Origin: Oceanobacillus zhaokaii
GTDB taxonomy: Bacteria > Bacillota > Bacilli > Bacillales > Amphibacillaceae
Reading direction: 5' to 3'
Assembly: GCF_003352005.1 (NCBI RefSeq)
Contig: NZ_CP024848.1
Location: 3,915,001-3,979,000 of the forward strand
Length of the DNA: 64,000 nt
Shown here in pieces: positions 54,736 through 63,850 of the stretch (the first letter of the stretch is position 1; every line of letters begins with the position of its first letter). Both the position numbers and the translations under genes were made by a program. Under the pieces are notes generated by a model, which did not search any database, was not told the origin of the DNA, and worked only from the letters and a program-made list of their open reading frames with translations.

Positions 54736-55170
54736 CTAGCCTTCTTGGGCAGTTTCACTATACTTTTTAAAATTATCAAGTATCGCTTGCCACCCTGCCT
54801 GCTGCATCTCAATCGAATTCGTGTCTTCAGCTTCGAAGGTCTCTACTACCTTTGTGTCGCTTTCTTGACCAATAAATGTAATTTCAACCTTTCTTCCGTC
54901 CCCTAGCTTATAAGAAATAAGCTCATCTAGCTTCACTTCATCATAAACGCCAGCAAAATCAAATCCAAAACTGCCGTCTTTCGCTTCCATTCGCGTAAGG
55001 AATTTGCCGCCCACTCTTAAATCATTCTCAGCATTCGGTGCATGCCAGTCGTCAGAGGCTTTGTACCATTGTGTGATGTGCTGTGGCTTCGTCCAATAAT
55101 GCCACACTTTTTCAACTGGTGCATGAATAATTGTCTCTACCGTTATTGTTTCTCTCTTACCTGTTTCCAT
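54736..55170 (-). CDS. SRPBCC/AHSA1-family protein
   Basis: A 144-residue START-like (Bet v 1 fold) protein: ITVETIIHAPVEKVWHYWTKPQHITQWYKASDDWHAPNAENDLRVGGKF at the start and EMQQAGWQAILDNFKKYSE at the end, which is the AHSA1/SRPBCC-type pattern of YndB-like proteins. It probably binds a small hydrophobic ligand; the ligand is unknown. ATG 55170 has GAGGTG 6 nt upstream; ATG 55179 precedes it in frame without proper spacing. Confidence 0.88.
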   Translation of the reverse strand: METGKRETITVETIIHAPVEKVWHYWTKPQHITQWYKASDDWHAPNAENDLRVGGKFLTRMEAKDGSFGFDFAGVYDEVKLDELISYKLGDGRKVEITFIGQESDTKVVETFEAEDTNSIEMQQAGWQAILDNFKKYSETAQEG

Positions 55171-55562
55171 TGTTAGCACCTCGCTATATTTTTAATTAAG
55201 TTAATAATATATGTAATCGATTTAATGTTCAACTTAGACTTATGGGGAATTTCAAGGTTGCTTTGAATTAGAAGGCCCATATTATTGAACTTGTCTGCTT
55301 AAGAAACAATTTTGCGTTATTGATATGGAAAACTGCCACAAAAAACCCTGCCGATTCTTTGTGAATCGACAGGGTTTTTTCGCAATAATTTATAAGATAA
55401 ACATAGTCATCATGGTATCTGGAAAAAGATTTTTATTAACTAGCTCTAATATGAAAACCAGCTATTTTAGGGAAATGTTTTTCCCGATTGATAAAGCGAT
55501 ACTAAACTACGAAATCGCTGAATAGGTTAACTTGATAGTTATCCTAGATTTATGTCCTTATG
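55171..55562. other. 392-bp intergenic region
   Basis: Contains one strong hairpin terminator at 55340-55380 and otherwise AT-rich sequence without a credible gene. Confidence 0.4.
55340..55380. terminator. Strong terminator with no adjacent gene end
   Basis: 18-bp arms with one wobble pair and T/A tracts on both sides. The nearest gene that could use it is the YxjI-like gene on the minus strand, whose stop is about 180 nt away; otherwise it could end a small RNA. Confidence 0.85.
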
Positions 55563-56060
55563 TTAATCCGGTACTACTAAGGAAGCAGATTCCTGATCCG
55601 ATTTCACACAATCAACGGCGACTACGAGCGCAATCATGAGAGTCTCCATCTCTTCATTCAATACTTGAACCTTGTAGCTATCGCCCCAGGTGAACCACTC
55701 CTTGCTCACTTCCCCAACGACTTCACCATGCTGGTACACCTGAAAGTTCATGTCCCACCAGTTGCCACGCACCTCAATACCTGCCGCATCAATCGTATAG
55801 CGTGCTTTAAAGAAAGAAAGCTCCTTCTTAATCGTTAACACCTCTCGATTATTCACCTCAACTAAAAACTTCGGTAAAAAGCTGAACATCTTCTTCGTAA
55901 TCAGTGCTACTTCTTCCCCTGCTCTATTCCTAATGGAGAAAGACTTCGGAATTCGCATAAAACTGCCTTCTACGTAATAAACATCCTGCTCCTGCTGATC
56001 CTTTACCGTAAACTTGCCACTTAAACTGAATACCTTCTGCTTTATGTAAAGCTGCTTCAT
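55563..56060 (-). CDS. LURP-one-related protein (YxjI-like)
   Basis: A 165-residue protein of the tubby-like/LURP-one fold: KQLYIKQKVFSLSGKFTVKDQQEQDVYYVEGSFMRIPKSFSIRNRAGEEVALITKKMFSFLPKFLVEV is the family's N-terminal half and KEWFTWGDSYKVQVLNEE its C-terminal half. Related to phospholipid-scramblase-like proteins and B. subtilis YxjI; function unknown. No membrane segment apart from the family's buried C-terminal helix (LMIALVVAVDCV). Confidence 0.88.
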   Translation of the reverse strand: MKQLYIKQKVFSLSGKFTVKDQQEQDVYYVEGSFMRIPKSFSIRNRAGEEVALITKKMFSFLPKFLVEVNNREVLTIKKELSFFKARYTIDAAGIEVRGNWWDMNFQVYQHGEVVGEVSKEWFTWGDSYKVQVLNEEMETLMIALVVAVDCVKSDQESASLVVPD

Positions 56061-56200
56061 ACTATACCTCCTTTGATATTGTATTGCTTAAATGCCAGCT
56101 TCTTTAGAAAAGATAATAATAGAAGTGAGGTTATATGTAGAAAAGAGAATAATATATTTATAGATATATTCAACGTATGATATCGGAATACCTTTTAAAC

Positions 56201-56255
56201 GAAAAAAGTAAGAGCCGTAAAAGACAAACTGGTTCCTAGAACGTTTGATTTTGGA
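56201..56255 (-). pseudogene. Short remnant of the M50-like gene
   Basis: About 55 bp that align closely with 35535-35589 inside the M50-like gene (shared AAAGTAA, CGTAAAAGA, AAACTGGTTCC and TTGATTTTG, in order). On the minus strand it reads QNQTF, then after a one-base insertion NQFVFYGSYFF, matching QNQSFWNQFIFYAFYFL of the intact protein. No flanking coding sequence survives. Confidence 0.6.
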
Positions 56256-56275
56256 TTGGACGAAAACATTGGTAT

Positions 56276-56308
56276 AAAAAAGAAGCTCTGTAGATTTCTC
56301 TACAGAGC
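56276..56308 (-). terminator. Intrinsic terminator of the phosphatase gene
   Basis: Perfect 10-bp arms GCTCTGTAGA/TCTACAGAGC with a 4-nt loop, then a T-run on the minus strand. Confidence 0.9.
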
Positions 56309-56356
56309 CTTTCCAAAAAGGAGAATCAGATATCTACACTTCTATAATGTTCTACT

Positions 56357-58699
56357 CTAATCAATTATAATTTCTTCTCCATTAGAATGGTAAAACTTAA
56401 TTTCAGAGAGATCGACGCCATTCGGAATCGTCCATGATTTCACACCTTCAGCTCCTCTAATTTCATTAATTTTGTTCGTTTGAAGGCGGACCTCTTGAAC
56501 CTCTTCTCCACTGAAATCAATTATGGCATCATGTTCAGATGGACTGATTGTAACAATTTTATTTTTTAATCCTGCTCCTTTTAATATAACCGATGTTTTT
56601 ACAAAAATTCCTTCAATATTTTCTGTTGTTTCATCGATATTTACGGAGGAATATGGATTGTCAATCATTAATTTTTTCGACTTAGAGTTTTTAAGATTAT
56701 AAGTTTTATTTTCTTCATCTTTTATTATTCCAAAAGCATCAACCACAAATGGTTCACCATTATTAATGTTTTGATCAATTTCATACGTGATTCCTGTCAA
56801 CTTGTTTCCATCCACATTAAATTCAACAAAGTTTTGCACTTGACTTCTTACAGGACGAGAATCATTGCCTGGATCTGGTCCGTATTTAGCAGCACTATGC
56901 TCATCCGCTACTTCAAATAAATCATAGTATGATGGATCAATTTCTTTGTTTTTGTAGTACACTTTTGGACCAGCAGTATTTGGATTGACATAAATTGCTC
57001 CATCCGGATTCACGGAATACTCGACATCAATTCCATTATAGTTTTCCGTTACTTTATCAGCCTCTACCGCATTACCGTGTTGTATCGGTTTTGTACGGGA
57101 ATAGATATGGTCATGTCCCTGTAATACTAAGTCTACACCTAGATCATATAGCATTGGAGGAATTTTCTCCCTGACACCATTTTCCCCCATGATATCGTTA
57201 TCCGTTGCATGGTTTGAAGTAGTATATGGCCCTTTATGAATATTTGCAATGATCCAATTAATATTTTCATTCTCCTGAGCAGCTTTTATGTCTGCTTGTA
57301 ACCATTCAATTTGTTCTGGTGAAAAGTTTCGGTATTCCTCTGAATCTTCATTTGTATTTAAGATAATAAAATGAGCATTTTCATAGTCATATGAATAATA
57401 TGCACCTGTTTCTGTTGAAGAACCTTCTGGAGTCTTCACATTAAAATGTTCTATGAATGAGTTCTTATCTTCATCATGATTACCTGCTGAAGAAGCAAAC
57501 GTTGTATTCATCAACGTTTCTTTTGAATGATCAAGTACCCATCCCCATTGGTCTTCGATTGCACCTGTGTCTACGATATCACCGTTTTGAAGAATAAACT
57601 CTGAATTCTCTACAGTTTCAATTGCTTTTGCAAATGTTTCGGAAGAGAGAATCGCTTCTTCTTCTGTCTTCGCTTGTGTATCTGTTAAGTTAATAAATGT
57701 AAATTCATCATCACCCTCTGCGGTTACAAACGAACCTACATCACTCCAAAGATCTAATGAAGCATCACCAACTCTGTACATATATTCTGTACTTGGTTCT
57801 AAACCTGTAGCTTCTGCCTTATGTACCACATATTCAGGAGCATTCGTTGATCGTTGATAATCTCCAGTAAACTTCATTGCATTTTTAAAGTTTGGCTTTC
57901 CAGAAGTTTTCTCAATTACTTGCAAGTCACTGCCTGCAGAGGCTTGTGATGTATACCAAGTAAATCCTTTTGAAGTCTTCGTATCACCATAGAAGGAAAC
58001 GACTACTCTAGAAACTTCACCAACCGGAACATCGGGATTTGGTATTGGCGTGGTTGTCCAATCAATAATTTCCGGTACTTCTGTTACTGCCTTGAGTGAC
58101 ATTTCAAACCAAAGATCTGAGCTGTCTCCCCCATCCTGATGAACTTCCGCTGAGATAATATTTGTTCCTTCTTTTAGCACATCTGTTGGGATATAAAATG
58201 TTTCTTCCTTAACTTTAAATTTCCCTGGTGTATCATAATTAACTTCTACATCTTCTTCGATTCCTTTTCTAAATGCTTCTTCTCCATTAATGTAAACTAC
58301 TGCTGCATCGTCTACATGAATGTAAACTTCCAGACCTTCATAGCCTTCTAGTGATGAAGCATCTACTTCTGTTTTAAAGTAAGTGGTCATATGCTTGTTA
58401 TTTTCATCATCACCGAAACCTACTTCTGTACCTAACGGGATATTAGGATTTGTTTCTGAAACAGCGTCACCATAACCTAATGGTGCTTTACCTGTTTTCC
58501 AGCTTGAATAATCATAATCATTATTTAGCCATTCTGTACCAAGGTCTGTTCCTTGATCTGAATAGCTCCATTCAGCATCATATGGCAAAATAACACTATC
58601 TTTTAATTCTGCAGCTACTGTAAGCGGAATGGTGCTCACCATTAAGCATAAAACGACAAGCAGTGCTGCTAATTTTTTAAATCCTCTAAGAAAATTCAT
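56357..58699 (-). CDS. Secreted purple-acid-phosphatase-like metallophosphoesterase
   Basis: 780 residues. A signal peptide (about 1-29, ending TVAA) is followed by a galactose-binding-like region (35-205; YDYSSWKTGKAPLGYGD), a purple-acid-phosphatase N-terminal Fn3-like domain (about 222-325), the catalytic domain (about 330-600) with NLTDTQ, NGDIVDTG, SAGNHD, NIHKGPY and VLQGHDHIYSR, and a beta-rich C-terminus without a clear anchor. It likely releases phosphate from organic phosphoesters outside the cell. The promoter has PhoP-type boxes, which supports a phosphate-starvation role. Confidence 0.88.
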   Translation of the reverse strand: MNFLRGFKKLAALLVVLCLMVSTIPLTVAAELKDSVILPYDAEWSYSDQGTDLGTEWLNNDYDYSSWKTGKAPLGYGDAVSETNPNIPLGTEVGFGDDENNKHMTTYFKTEVDASSLEGYEGLEVYIHVDDAAVVYINGEEAFRKGIEEDVEVNYDTPGKFKVKEETFYIPTDVLKEGTNIISAEVHQDGGDSSDLWFEMSLKAVTEVPEIIDWTTTPIPNPDVPVGEVSRVVVSFYGDTKTSKGFTWYTSQASAGSDLQVIEKTSGKPNFKNAMKFTGDYQRSTNAPEYVVHKAEATGLEPSTEYMYRVGDASLDLWSDVGSFVTAEGDDEFTFINLTDTQAKTEEEAILSSETFAKAIETVENSEFILQNGDIVDTGAIEDQWGWVLDHSKETLMNTTFASSAGNHDEDKNSFIEHFNVKTPEGSSTETGAYYSYDYENAHFIILNTNEDSEEYRNFSPEQIEWLQADIKAAQENENINWIIANIHKGPYTTSNHATDNDIMGENGVREKIPPMLYDLGVDLVLQGHDHIYSRTKPIQHGNAVEADKVTENYNGIDVEYSVNPDGAIYVNPNTAGPKVYYKNKEIDPSYYDLFEVADEHSAAKYGPDPGNDSRPVRSQVQNFVEFNVDGNKLTGITYEIDQNINNGEPFVVDAFGIIKDEENKTYNLKNSKSKKLMIDNPYSSVNIDETTENIEGIFVKTSVILKGAGLKNKIVTISPSEHDAIIDFSGEEVQEVRLQTNKINEIRGAEGVKSWTIPNGVDLSEIKFYHSNGEEIIID

Positions 58700-58736
58700 A
58701 TTATCCTCCCTATTTTGATTTGTTTAGACAGTTTTA

Positions 58737-58789
58737 ATTATATAGGAGAATAATGTAAACTATTTTAAGTAATTGTAAATTATTGTAAA
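58737..58789 (-). promoter_or_regulatory. PhoP-box promoter of the phosphatase gene
   Basis: On the minus strand TTTACA at 58789-58784 and 58779-58774, a degenerate TTAAAA at 58768-58763 and TTTACA at 58759-58754 recur every 10-11 bp, followed 11 bp later by a TATAAT -10 (58742-58737). This is the arrangement of PhoP boxes that replace the -35 in Bacillus Pho promoters. Confidence 0.8.
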
Positions 58790-59134
58790 GTTTACTATAT
58801 AATAGGAGCCGTTTGTAAATTGATAAATCCCTCCATTCCCCTTGGTTGAATATAGTAAAAAAAGGTTTTAACAGAGCATGGTAATCACTCTTTATCCGAT
58901 TAGATTATAATAGAAAAAGCGCAGAATCCTTTTATTATCTAGGTATCTGCGCTTTTATACTATGTTTAGCTATTACTTATGATAAGGATCAACGTGGTAA
59001 TTTAAGAGGCAAAAAAATCGCATAGGAATTCTCAAGCTACTTTTTTGTCATCGAAGATGTTCTACTTAATGGTTATGGGGTCTGCATTTTCATTACTGGT
59101 ATATACGGTTTTATTATTCCTGCTAAGCAGGCCA
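58790..59134. other. Intergenic region with one terminator
   Basis: Only the hairpin at 58914-58957 is recognisable. A hydrophobic 27-codon frame at 59057-59140 has a poor ribosome site and overlaps the collagen gene antisense; not accepted. Confidence 0.35.
58914..58957. terminator. Terminator downstream of the collagen-like gene
   Basis: AAAAGCGCAGA pairs with TCTGCGCTTTT with a 20-nt loop; TTTTTC follows on the minus strand. About 180 nt after the collagen-like stop. Confidence 0.7.
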
Positions 59135-60157
59135 CTATAAACCAACTTGAACAACTTGAATTACTGGTGTTGTATAATGAAAACCTTCTGGAATTTCAGC
59201 AACGAGCTTTACGACATCATCCTGCTGTAGGAAAAATAATTGAGTGGAGTGTAGATTTGCAGATGTAGTGGTCTTAGTTATAGAGGATGAGATATTAATT
59301 TGATTATTAACAGCGATTTCGAAGTTCGCTGTGTTATCCGATTCAGTCTCTGATATTACATCTACTTTATAGCTAATTTGGTATATCCCAGATTGTAAAA
59401 TCTTTAATCCATCTTGGACTAATTCAACATTTTCCAGAGGTCCCGAAATGGTAAACATCACATTTCCACTTTGATTGCTAACTGATGGTGAATACGCAAA
59501 CCCATAAGCTGCTGCTAATGTCCCCGTACCAGGTGGGCCTGGATTCCCTTTTGGACCTTGCTCTCCCCTCGGGCCTGGGTCTCCTTTTGGGCCTGGTTCT
59601 CCCTTAGGGCCTGGGTCTCCTTTTGATCCTTGTTCTCCCTTAGGGCCTGGTGCTCCTTTTGATCCTTTTTCTCCCTTAGGGCCTGGGTCTCCTTTTGGGC
59701 CCGGTTCTCCTTTTGATCCTTTTTCTCCCTTAGGGCCTGGATCTCCTTTTGGGCCTGGTTCTCCCTTAGGGCCTGATTCTCCTTTTGGGCCTTTTTCTCC
59801 CTTAGGGCCTGGGTCTCCTTTTAGTCCTCGTTCTCCCTTAGGGCCTGGGTCTCCTTTTGATCCTTTTTCTCCCTTAGGGCCTGAATCTCCTTTTGGCCCC
59901 TTTTCTCCCCTAGTACCCGGCTCCCCTTTTGGTCCTTTTTCTCCCTTAGGGCCTGGATCTCCTTTTGATCCTTTTTCTCCCTTAGGGCCTGGGTCTCCTT
60001 TTGATCCTTGTTTTCCCTTAGGGACCCGTTCTCCTTTTGGACCCTGTGGCCCCTTCTTTCCACGAGGTCCACGCGGGCCTTTTGTCGTACATGAGCATTC
60101 ACATGCAATTGTACTGCACGTACAGTAAAATTGGTTGCAATAAGAACAATATGGCAT
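59135..60157 (-). CDS. Collagen-like repeat protein with Cys-rich N-terminus
   Basis: 340 residues. The first 23 contain seven Cys (C4, C7, C12, C14, C19, C21, C23). Then about 185 residues of Gly-X-Y repeats built largely from the 12-mer GSKGDPGPKGEK and variants, encoded by 36-bp repeats; one triplet is broken (Val45 replaces Gly in GERVPKGK). The C-terminal 127 residues (GTLAAAYGFAYSPS...VIQVVQVGL) form a TNF/C1q-like trimerising domain, as in BclA. No Sec signal or LPxTG motif, as in exosporium proteins, so spore-surface location is inferred. Confidence 0.88.
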   Translation of the reverse strand: MPYCSYCNQFYCTCSTIACECSCTTKGPRGPRGKKGPQGPKGERVPKGKQGSKGDPGPKGEKGSKGDPGPKGEKGPKGEPGTRGEKGPKGDSGPKGEKGSKGDPGPKGERGLKGDPGPKGEKGPKGESGPKGEPGPKGDPGPKGEKGSKGEPGPKGDPGPKGEKGSKGAPGPKGEQGSKGDPGPKGEPGPKGDPGPRGEQGPKGNPGPPGTGTLAAAYGFAYSPSVSNQSGNVMFTISGPLENVELVQDGLKILQSGIYQISYKVDVISETESDNTANFEIAVNNQINISSSITKTTTSANLHSTQLFFLQQDDVVKLVAEIPEGFHYTTPVIQVVQVGL

Positions 60158-60311
60158 ATCTATTTCTCCTTTCCGTTTCGTTAGCCAGAGGGAGTGTTCC
60201 TTCGTTTCCCACTCTGTATTTAGTTGAATTTAGCTTATCAAGGCTCTAATAGTTTTAAACTCGAATTCTTTAGCAAGGGCTCAAAGTAAAGACATGATAA
60301 AATACTCTCTT

Positions 60312-62345
60312 TTATTGACGAATCGTAATAGGCACGTTGATTATCGTTCCTCCTGAGCTAGATTGAATAGAGATAGCTCGTGTTTCATTTGGTTGAACGC
60401 TAGATGGCTCAATTCGATACTCCCATTCTCCAAGTGCATTTACTGGTACTTCTGCAAGTATGTTTCCGTTTAGAGTGTTTCCTATATAAATGGTAATAAA
60501 TACTCCAGGACCAGCAACATTTGATGTCCCTGAGATTCGCCATTCAGTATCTCTAGTTCTGAATTCAACTCGATTAACCGTTAAATTGTCAGGTAAAGTG
60601 GTAACTGCCATGGTATCCGATGATTGACCTCCAGGACCAGTTACTGTAAATCGAAAGGTCAGTTCCTCCAATTGTTTTGGAAAATTGAAAGTGGCTATTG
60701 GTGTATCTGCATTTATTATCTCTACAGGAGGACCTGATATTTGTTCCCAGAGAAAAGTTGTCACGTCTCCAGTAATACTACCACTTAATGTTACTAAAGA
60801 ACCTTGTTGAACTTGTTGATCTGGGCCAGCATCGACAATCGGCTCTGGTGCAAATTCAATAACCTCTATGCTTACTGTATCGGAGGATGGTCCACCTTCT
60901 CCTTCTACCGTTAGTTGAAATACGAAAGTTGACGTGGTTTCTGGAGCTATAAAGGAAGGTGCAGCTGTATCTGCATTTACTAAAGTAACTGTAGGACCTG
61001 AAAGTTGAACCCATTGATATGAAGTAATTGGACCAGTTGAAGCTGTCCCATCTAATGTAACAGCAGTACCAAAAATAACTGTTTGATCTGAGCCAGCATT
61101 AGCGGATACAGCATTTGGATCAACAGGGGAACCAACCACAGTTATTGGTATTGTAAGATTTCCTCCCGCAGACGATTGAATCGTTATATTAGCTGGAATA
61201 TTTGTTAGACTGATTTGCAGGCCATCAGATGGAATAGGTAAATCGCCTTGTCCAAAATCAGCTACTGTCAAATCAATTGGATGAAAGGAATCACTAGTAC
61301 TTGCTTCAATCGTTAAAATTTGTGTGTCGTTATTATAGATTGCAGATGCAGATATAAAATCTACTGGAATGGACTCTTTCACACTTGGAGGATTATCGGT
61401 AATATTCGTTATTGTAACGAAGCTGGGTGGACTCTCACCTGAATATGAAACACGAGCAAAATACAGGCCATTTCCACCTTGTAATCTAGTAGTAAATAAA
61501 CCTTCCCCAGACACCTCTATTTGTTGAGGACCAACATCTGAACTAGCAAATACGTCTATTACCCCACCTATCGCACTATCTTGCGTATAAGTAGTTCTTT
61601 CAACATCTACTCCAGAAATAGTCGAAATTTTACCTAATAGAGAAAAATTCCTTGTTTCAATAACGTTATCGGGATTTAATCCTGGTGTTGTAGCACGATC
61701 TGGAGAACCAATTCCAATACCAGGCCCTTCAATTCTAAAAATGTTTTGTGGTTCTCCAAATTGATCTATAAACTCGCTTCCCACAATGGGATGCAGTTTA
61801 TCAGGGTTACCAATATAACCAGCGGGAGCTTGTGGTTCAACATTAGGATCCCATCGTAAAAAGGGATCGATACGGCTGTCTAGTACAAGTTCAAAGTTTC
61901 CAGGCGATATTCCAATATCTTCTGTAAAGTTAATTTCGCCAAAGCCGTCCCCGTCAGGCTCTGCAATGAAGGTATCCACTCCATATGGATGTGTCACCCT
62001 ATACTCTTCATTTGATCGTAAGCCATCAACACGTATCCTTACACGGCCAAAAACAATTTGGTCGCCATCCCTTGGTACCTCATTTGCAAAGGCAGCCTCT
62101 AATGCTAATACAAGCCTTGCCCTTTCCCTTGTTCCCGTTTCCATCTCAGCTTCGGCCGAAAAATAAAAAGCCTCTCCCGGGTAATTATCGGGAAACGAAA
62201 CGGCTTGATTAGGATTTGGAAGATCGGCTGGAGTTAAACCTGAAAACGGATCATTTGGATTTATATTTAATTGCAGTCTTAAACCATTTTCATCTCTATA
62301 CCAAACAGGAAATCCATCAAAATCTCTTATAGGACCTACTTCCAT
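60312..62345 (-). CDS. Large PKD/Ig-like domain protein without a signal peptide
   Basis: 677 residues, all beta-rich, with no signal peptide, membrane helix or anchor. The N-terminal ~410 residues are unrecognised (it begins VGPIRDFDGFPVWYRDENGLRLQL and contains GEINFTEDIGISPGNFELVLD). Two PKD/REJ-like domains follow at about 412-498 (NAGSDQTVIFGTAVTLDGTAS...YQWVQLSGPTV) and 500-588 (DAGPDQQVQQGSLVTLSGS...FLWEQISGPPV), then an Ig-like C-terminus. The next gene on this strand is the collagen-like gene, 154 bp on. A spore or cell-surface role is a guess. Confidence 0.7.
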   Translation of the reverse strand: MEVGPIRDFDGFPVWYRDENGLRLQLNINPNDPFSGLTPADLPNPNQAVSFPDNYPGEAFYFSAEAEMETGTRERARLVLALEAAFANEVPRDGDQIVFGRVRIRVDGLRSNEEYRVTHPYGVDTFIAEPDGDGFGEINFTEDIGISPGNFELVLDSRIDPFLRWDPNVEPQAPAGYIGNPDKLHPIVGSEFIDQFGEPQNIFRIEGPGIGIGSPDRATTPGLNPDNVIETRNFSLLGKISTISGVDVERTTYTQDSAIGGVIDVFASSDVGPQQIEVSGEGLFTTRLQGGNGLYFARVSYSGESPPSFVTITNITDNPPSVKESIPVDFISASAIYNNDTQILTIEASTSDSFHPIDLTVADFGQGDLPIPSDGLQISLTNIPANITIQSSAGGNLTIPITVVGSPVDPNAVSANAGSDQTVIFGTAVTLDGTASTGPITSYQWVQLSGPTVTLVNADTAAPSFIAPETTSTFVFQLTVEGEGGPSSDTVSIEVIEFAPEPIVDAGPDQQVQQGSLVTLSGSITGDVTTFLWEQISGPPVEIINADTPIATFNFPKQLEELTFRFTVTGPGGQSSDTMAVTTLPDNLTVNRVEFRTRDTEWRISGTSNVAGPGVFITIYIGNTLNGNILAEVPVNALGEWEYRIEPSSVQPNETRAISIQSSSGGTIINVPITIRQ

Positions 62346-62607
62346 AAATTAATATTCCTCCTTTTTATGTTATAACTAGTTCAGAAAATTTAGGTGGAAA
62401 ATATATATTATATTACTTCATTGCTTATCCTCCATGTCTCCTTACTACTATTAATGAAATAACAAGGGGAAAAGTTCTAAAAATAAACAGCTGTCCCATG
62501 TATAAATCATCAGATAAGATTACCGTGGTTTTTAAATAAAATAAGGAGGGAAAAATAAACACATATACTTGTATATTGTCTAGAAAAATGAATAAATAAT
62601 AAGATAA
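62346..62607. other. AT-rich intergenic region upstream of the PKD gene
   Basis: Presumed promoter region of the PKD-domain gene. Only very short frames are present; no recognised element was found. Confidence 0.35.
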
Positions 62608-62653
62608 AGGGGGATAGTTAACCTTACCTTTTAAATAAGGAAACTATCCCCCT
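62608..62653 (-). terminator. Second of two tandem terminators after the pyridoxal kinase gene
   Basis: AGGGGGATAGTT and its complement AACTATCCCCCT form 12-bp perfect arms with an inner CCTT/AAGG pairing; TTTATC follows on the minus strand. Confidence 0.7.
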
Positions 62654-62661
62654 ATAAATAA

Positions 62662-62689
62662 ATAAGGAGAGGTTCTTCCCTCTCCTTAT
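62662..62689 (-). terminator. First of two tandem terminators after the pyridoxal kinase gene
   Basis: Perfect 11-bp arms ATAAGGAGAGG/CCTCTCCTTAT with a 6-nt loop, followed by TTATTTAT on the minus strand. Confidence 0.75.
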
Positions 62690-62762
62690 CCCATCTAATT
62701 TAATTTCTTAATTTATTTCTTTTTAAAAGTAAATAATTTGATTTCATTGATATTAGACCTTT

Positions 62763-63611
62763 TTATAATAACATTCCTAAATATTTCTCAAAGTTAACTC
62801 CCTCTACTTCAGGAATTTGTTCGAAGGAAGAATCTTTGATGGCCTCTGTCAAGAATGAGACTGCAAGCTGTACAGATTTTTCCAAGTCTTCTCCGCGCAT
62901 CATGCTTCCCATAATCACGGATGCAAATAAATCACCAGTACCAGAATAGCTTTTACCATTAAACTGCATCTCTCGATAAAAGGTTTTATTTCCGTCCAAA
63001 TACATATTTCCGATAAACTGCTTATCTGAATCTGCTGATGGAGGATTCACTCCAGTGATGATTACTTTCGCACCCGTTTCTTGCTGCAAACTATTCCCAG
63101 CTTCTTCGATCGCTTTTATATAATCCGATTCATTTGAGTAGCGATGGACTTTTTCATAAGACAATTCGGTTAACAAACAGCACTCCGTAACATTTGGTGT
63201 AATCACCTTTGCGCGCTTCACTAATTCTCTCATTTGCACCAGCAATTCATCGGTAAAAAGCTTATATACTTCTCCTGTATCGCCCATTACTGGATCAACA
63301 AGTAAAGCCGTTTCGTTTGCATGAAATTTATCTAAGAAATGAAAAATATTATTAATTTGCTCACTGCCAGTAACGAAGCCGGTATAGATTCCATCAAATG
63401 TTACGTGAAGCTTACTCCATTCCTCTGTGAAATAGTTCATCTTAGATGTAAAATCTTCGTAAAAAAAGCTTGGATAACCGGTTTGCGCAGATAGTACAGC
63501 CGTTGGTAAAGGACATGCCTGCACACCCATTACGGATAGAACCGGAATCGCAGCTGTTAATGAACATTTTCCGAAAGATGATAAATCCTGTAATACAGCA
63601 ACTTTTTTCAT
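62763..63611 (-). CDS. pdxK: Pyridoxal/pyridoxamine kinase
   Basis: A 282-residue ribokinase-fold kinase. KVAVLQDLSSFGKCSLTAAIPVLSVMGVQACPLPTAVLSAQTGY is the PdxK/PdxY-type N-terminus (QDLSSFGKCSLT with the substrate pocket), LLVDPVMGDTGEVY the middle and YSGTGDLFASVIMG the anion-hole/catalytic Asp motif. It phosphorylates vitamin B6 vitamers to yield PLP precursors. ATG 63611 has GGAGG 5 nt upstream; ATG 63623 is in frame but overlaps that site. Divergent from an ECF S-component, together likely vitamin B6 salvage. Confidence 0.88.
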   Translation of the reverse strand: MKKVAVLQDLSSFGKCSLTAAIPVLSVMGVQACPLPTAVLSAQTGYPSFFYEDFTSKMNYFTEEWSKLHVTFDGIYTGFVTGSEQINNIFHFLDKFHANETALLVDPVMGDTGEVYKLFTDELLVQMRELVKRAKVITPNVTECCLLTELSYEKVHRYSNESDYIKAIEEAGNSLQQETGAKVIITGVNPPSADSDKQFIGNMYLDGNKTFYREMQFNGKSYSGTGDLFASVIMGSMMRGEDLEKSVQLAVSFLTEAIKDSSFEQIPEVEGVNFEKYLGMLL

Positions 63612-63850
63612 AATAACCTCCATAAGGCCTATCTACCTTTTAGTAAAATCGGCATTCGCCAAGTGTAGTGCCATAATTATAGCACTACTTTTGAATCATC
63701 AATATCTTAATCACAGTCATCATATCTCTCTTCTCAAATCTTCTGCATTCCCTCAAACTGACCCTAACGTTTTTTACTAAATTGACACTTTTGTATATAC
63801 CAATCTTTTGCTAAAGTTATAAGAAAATTCTACTAAGGGGATAAATAGAT

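Noticed and set aside
55325..55525. 66-residue plus-strand ORF
   Set aside because: It reads through a strong terminator stem and has no ribosome site.
59057..59140. 27-residue hydrophobic peptide, possible type I toxin
   Set aside because: Poor ribosome site, overlaps the collagen stop antisense, no antisense RNA promoter evident.
59521..60080. CRISPR-like tandem repeats
   Set aside because: The repeats are in-frame codons for Gly-X-Y triplets with no spacers.
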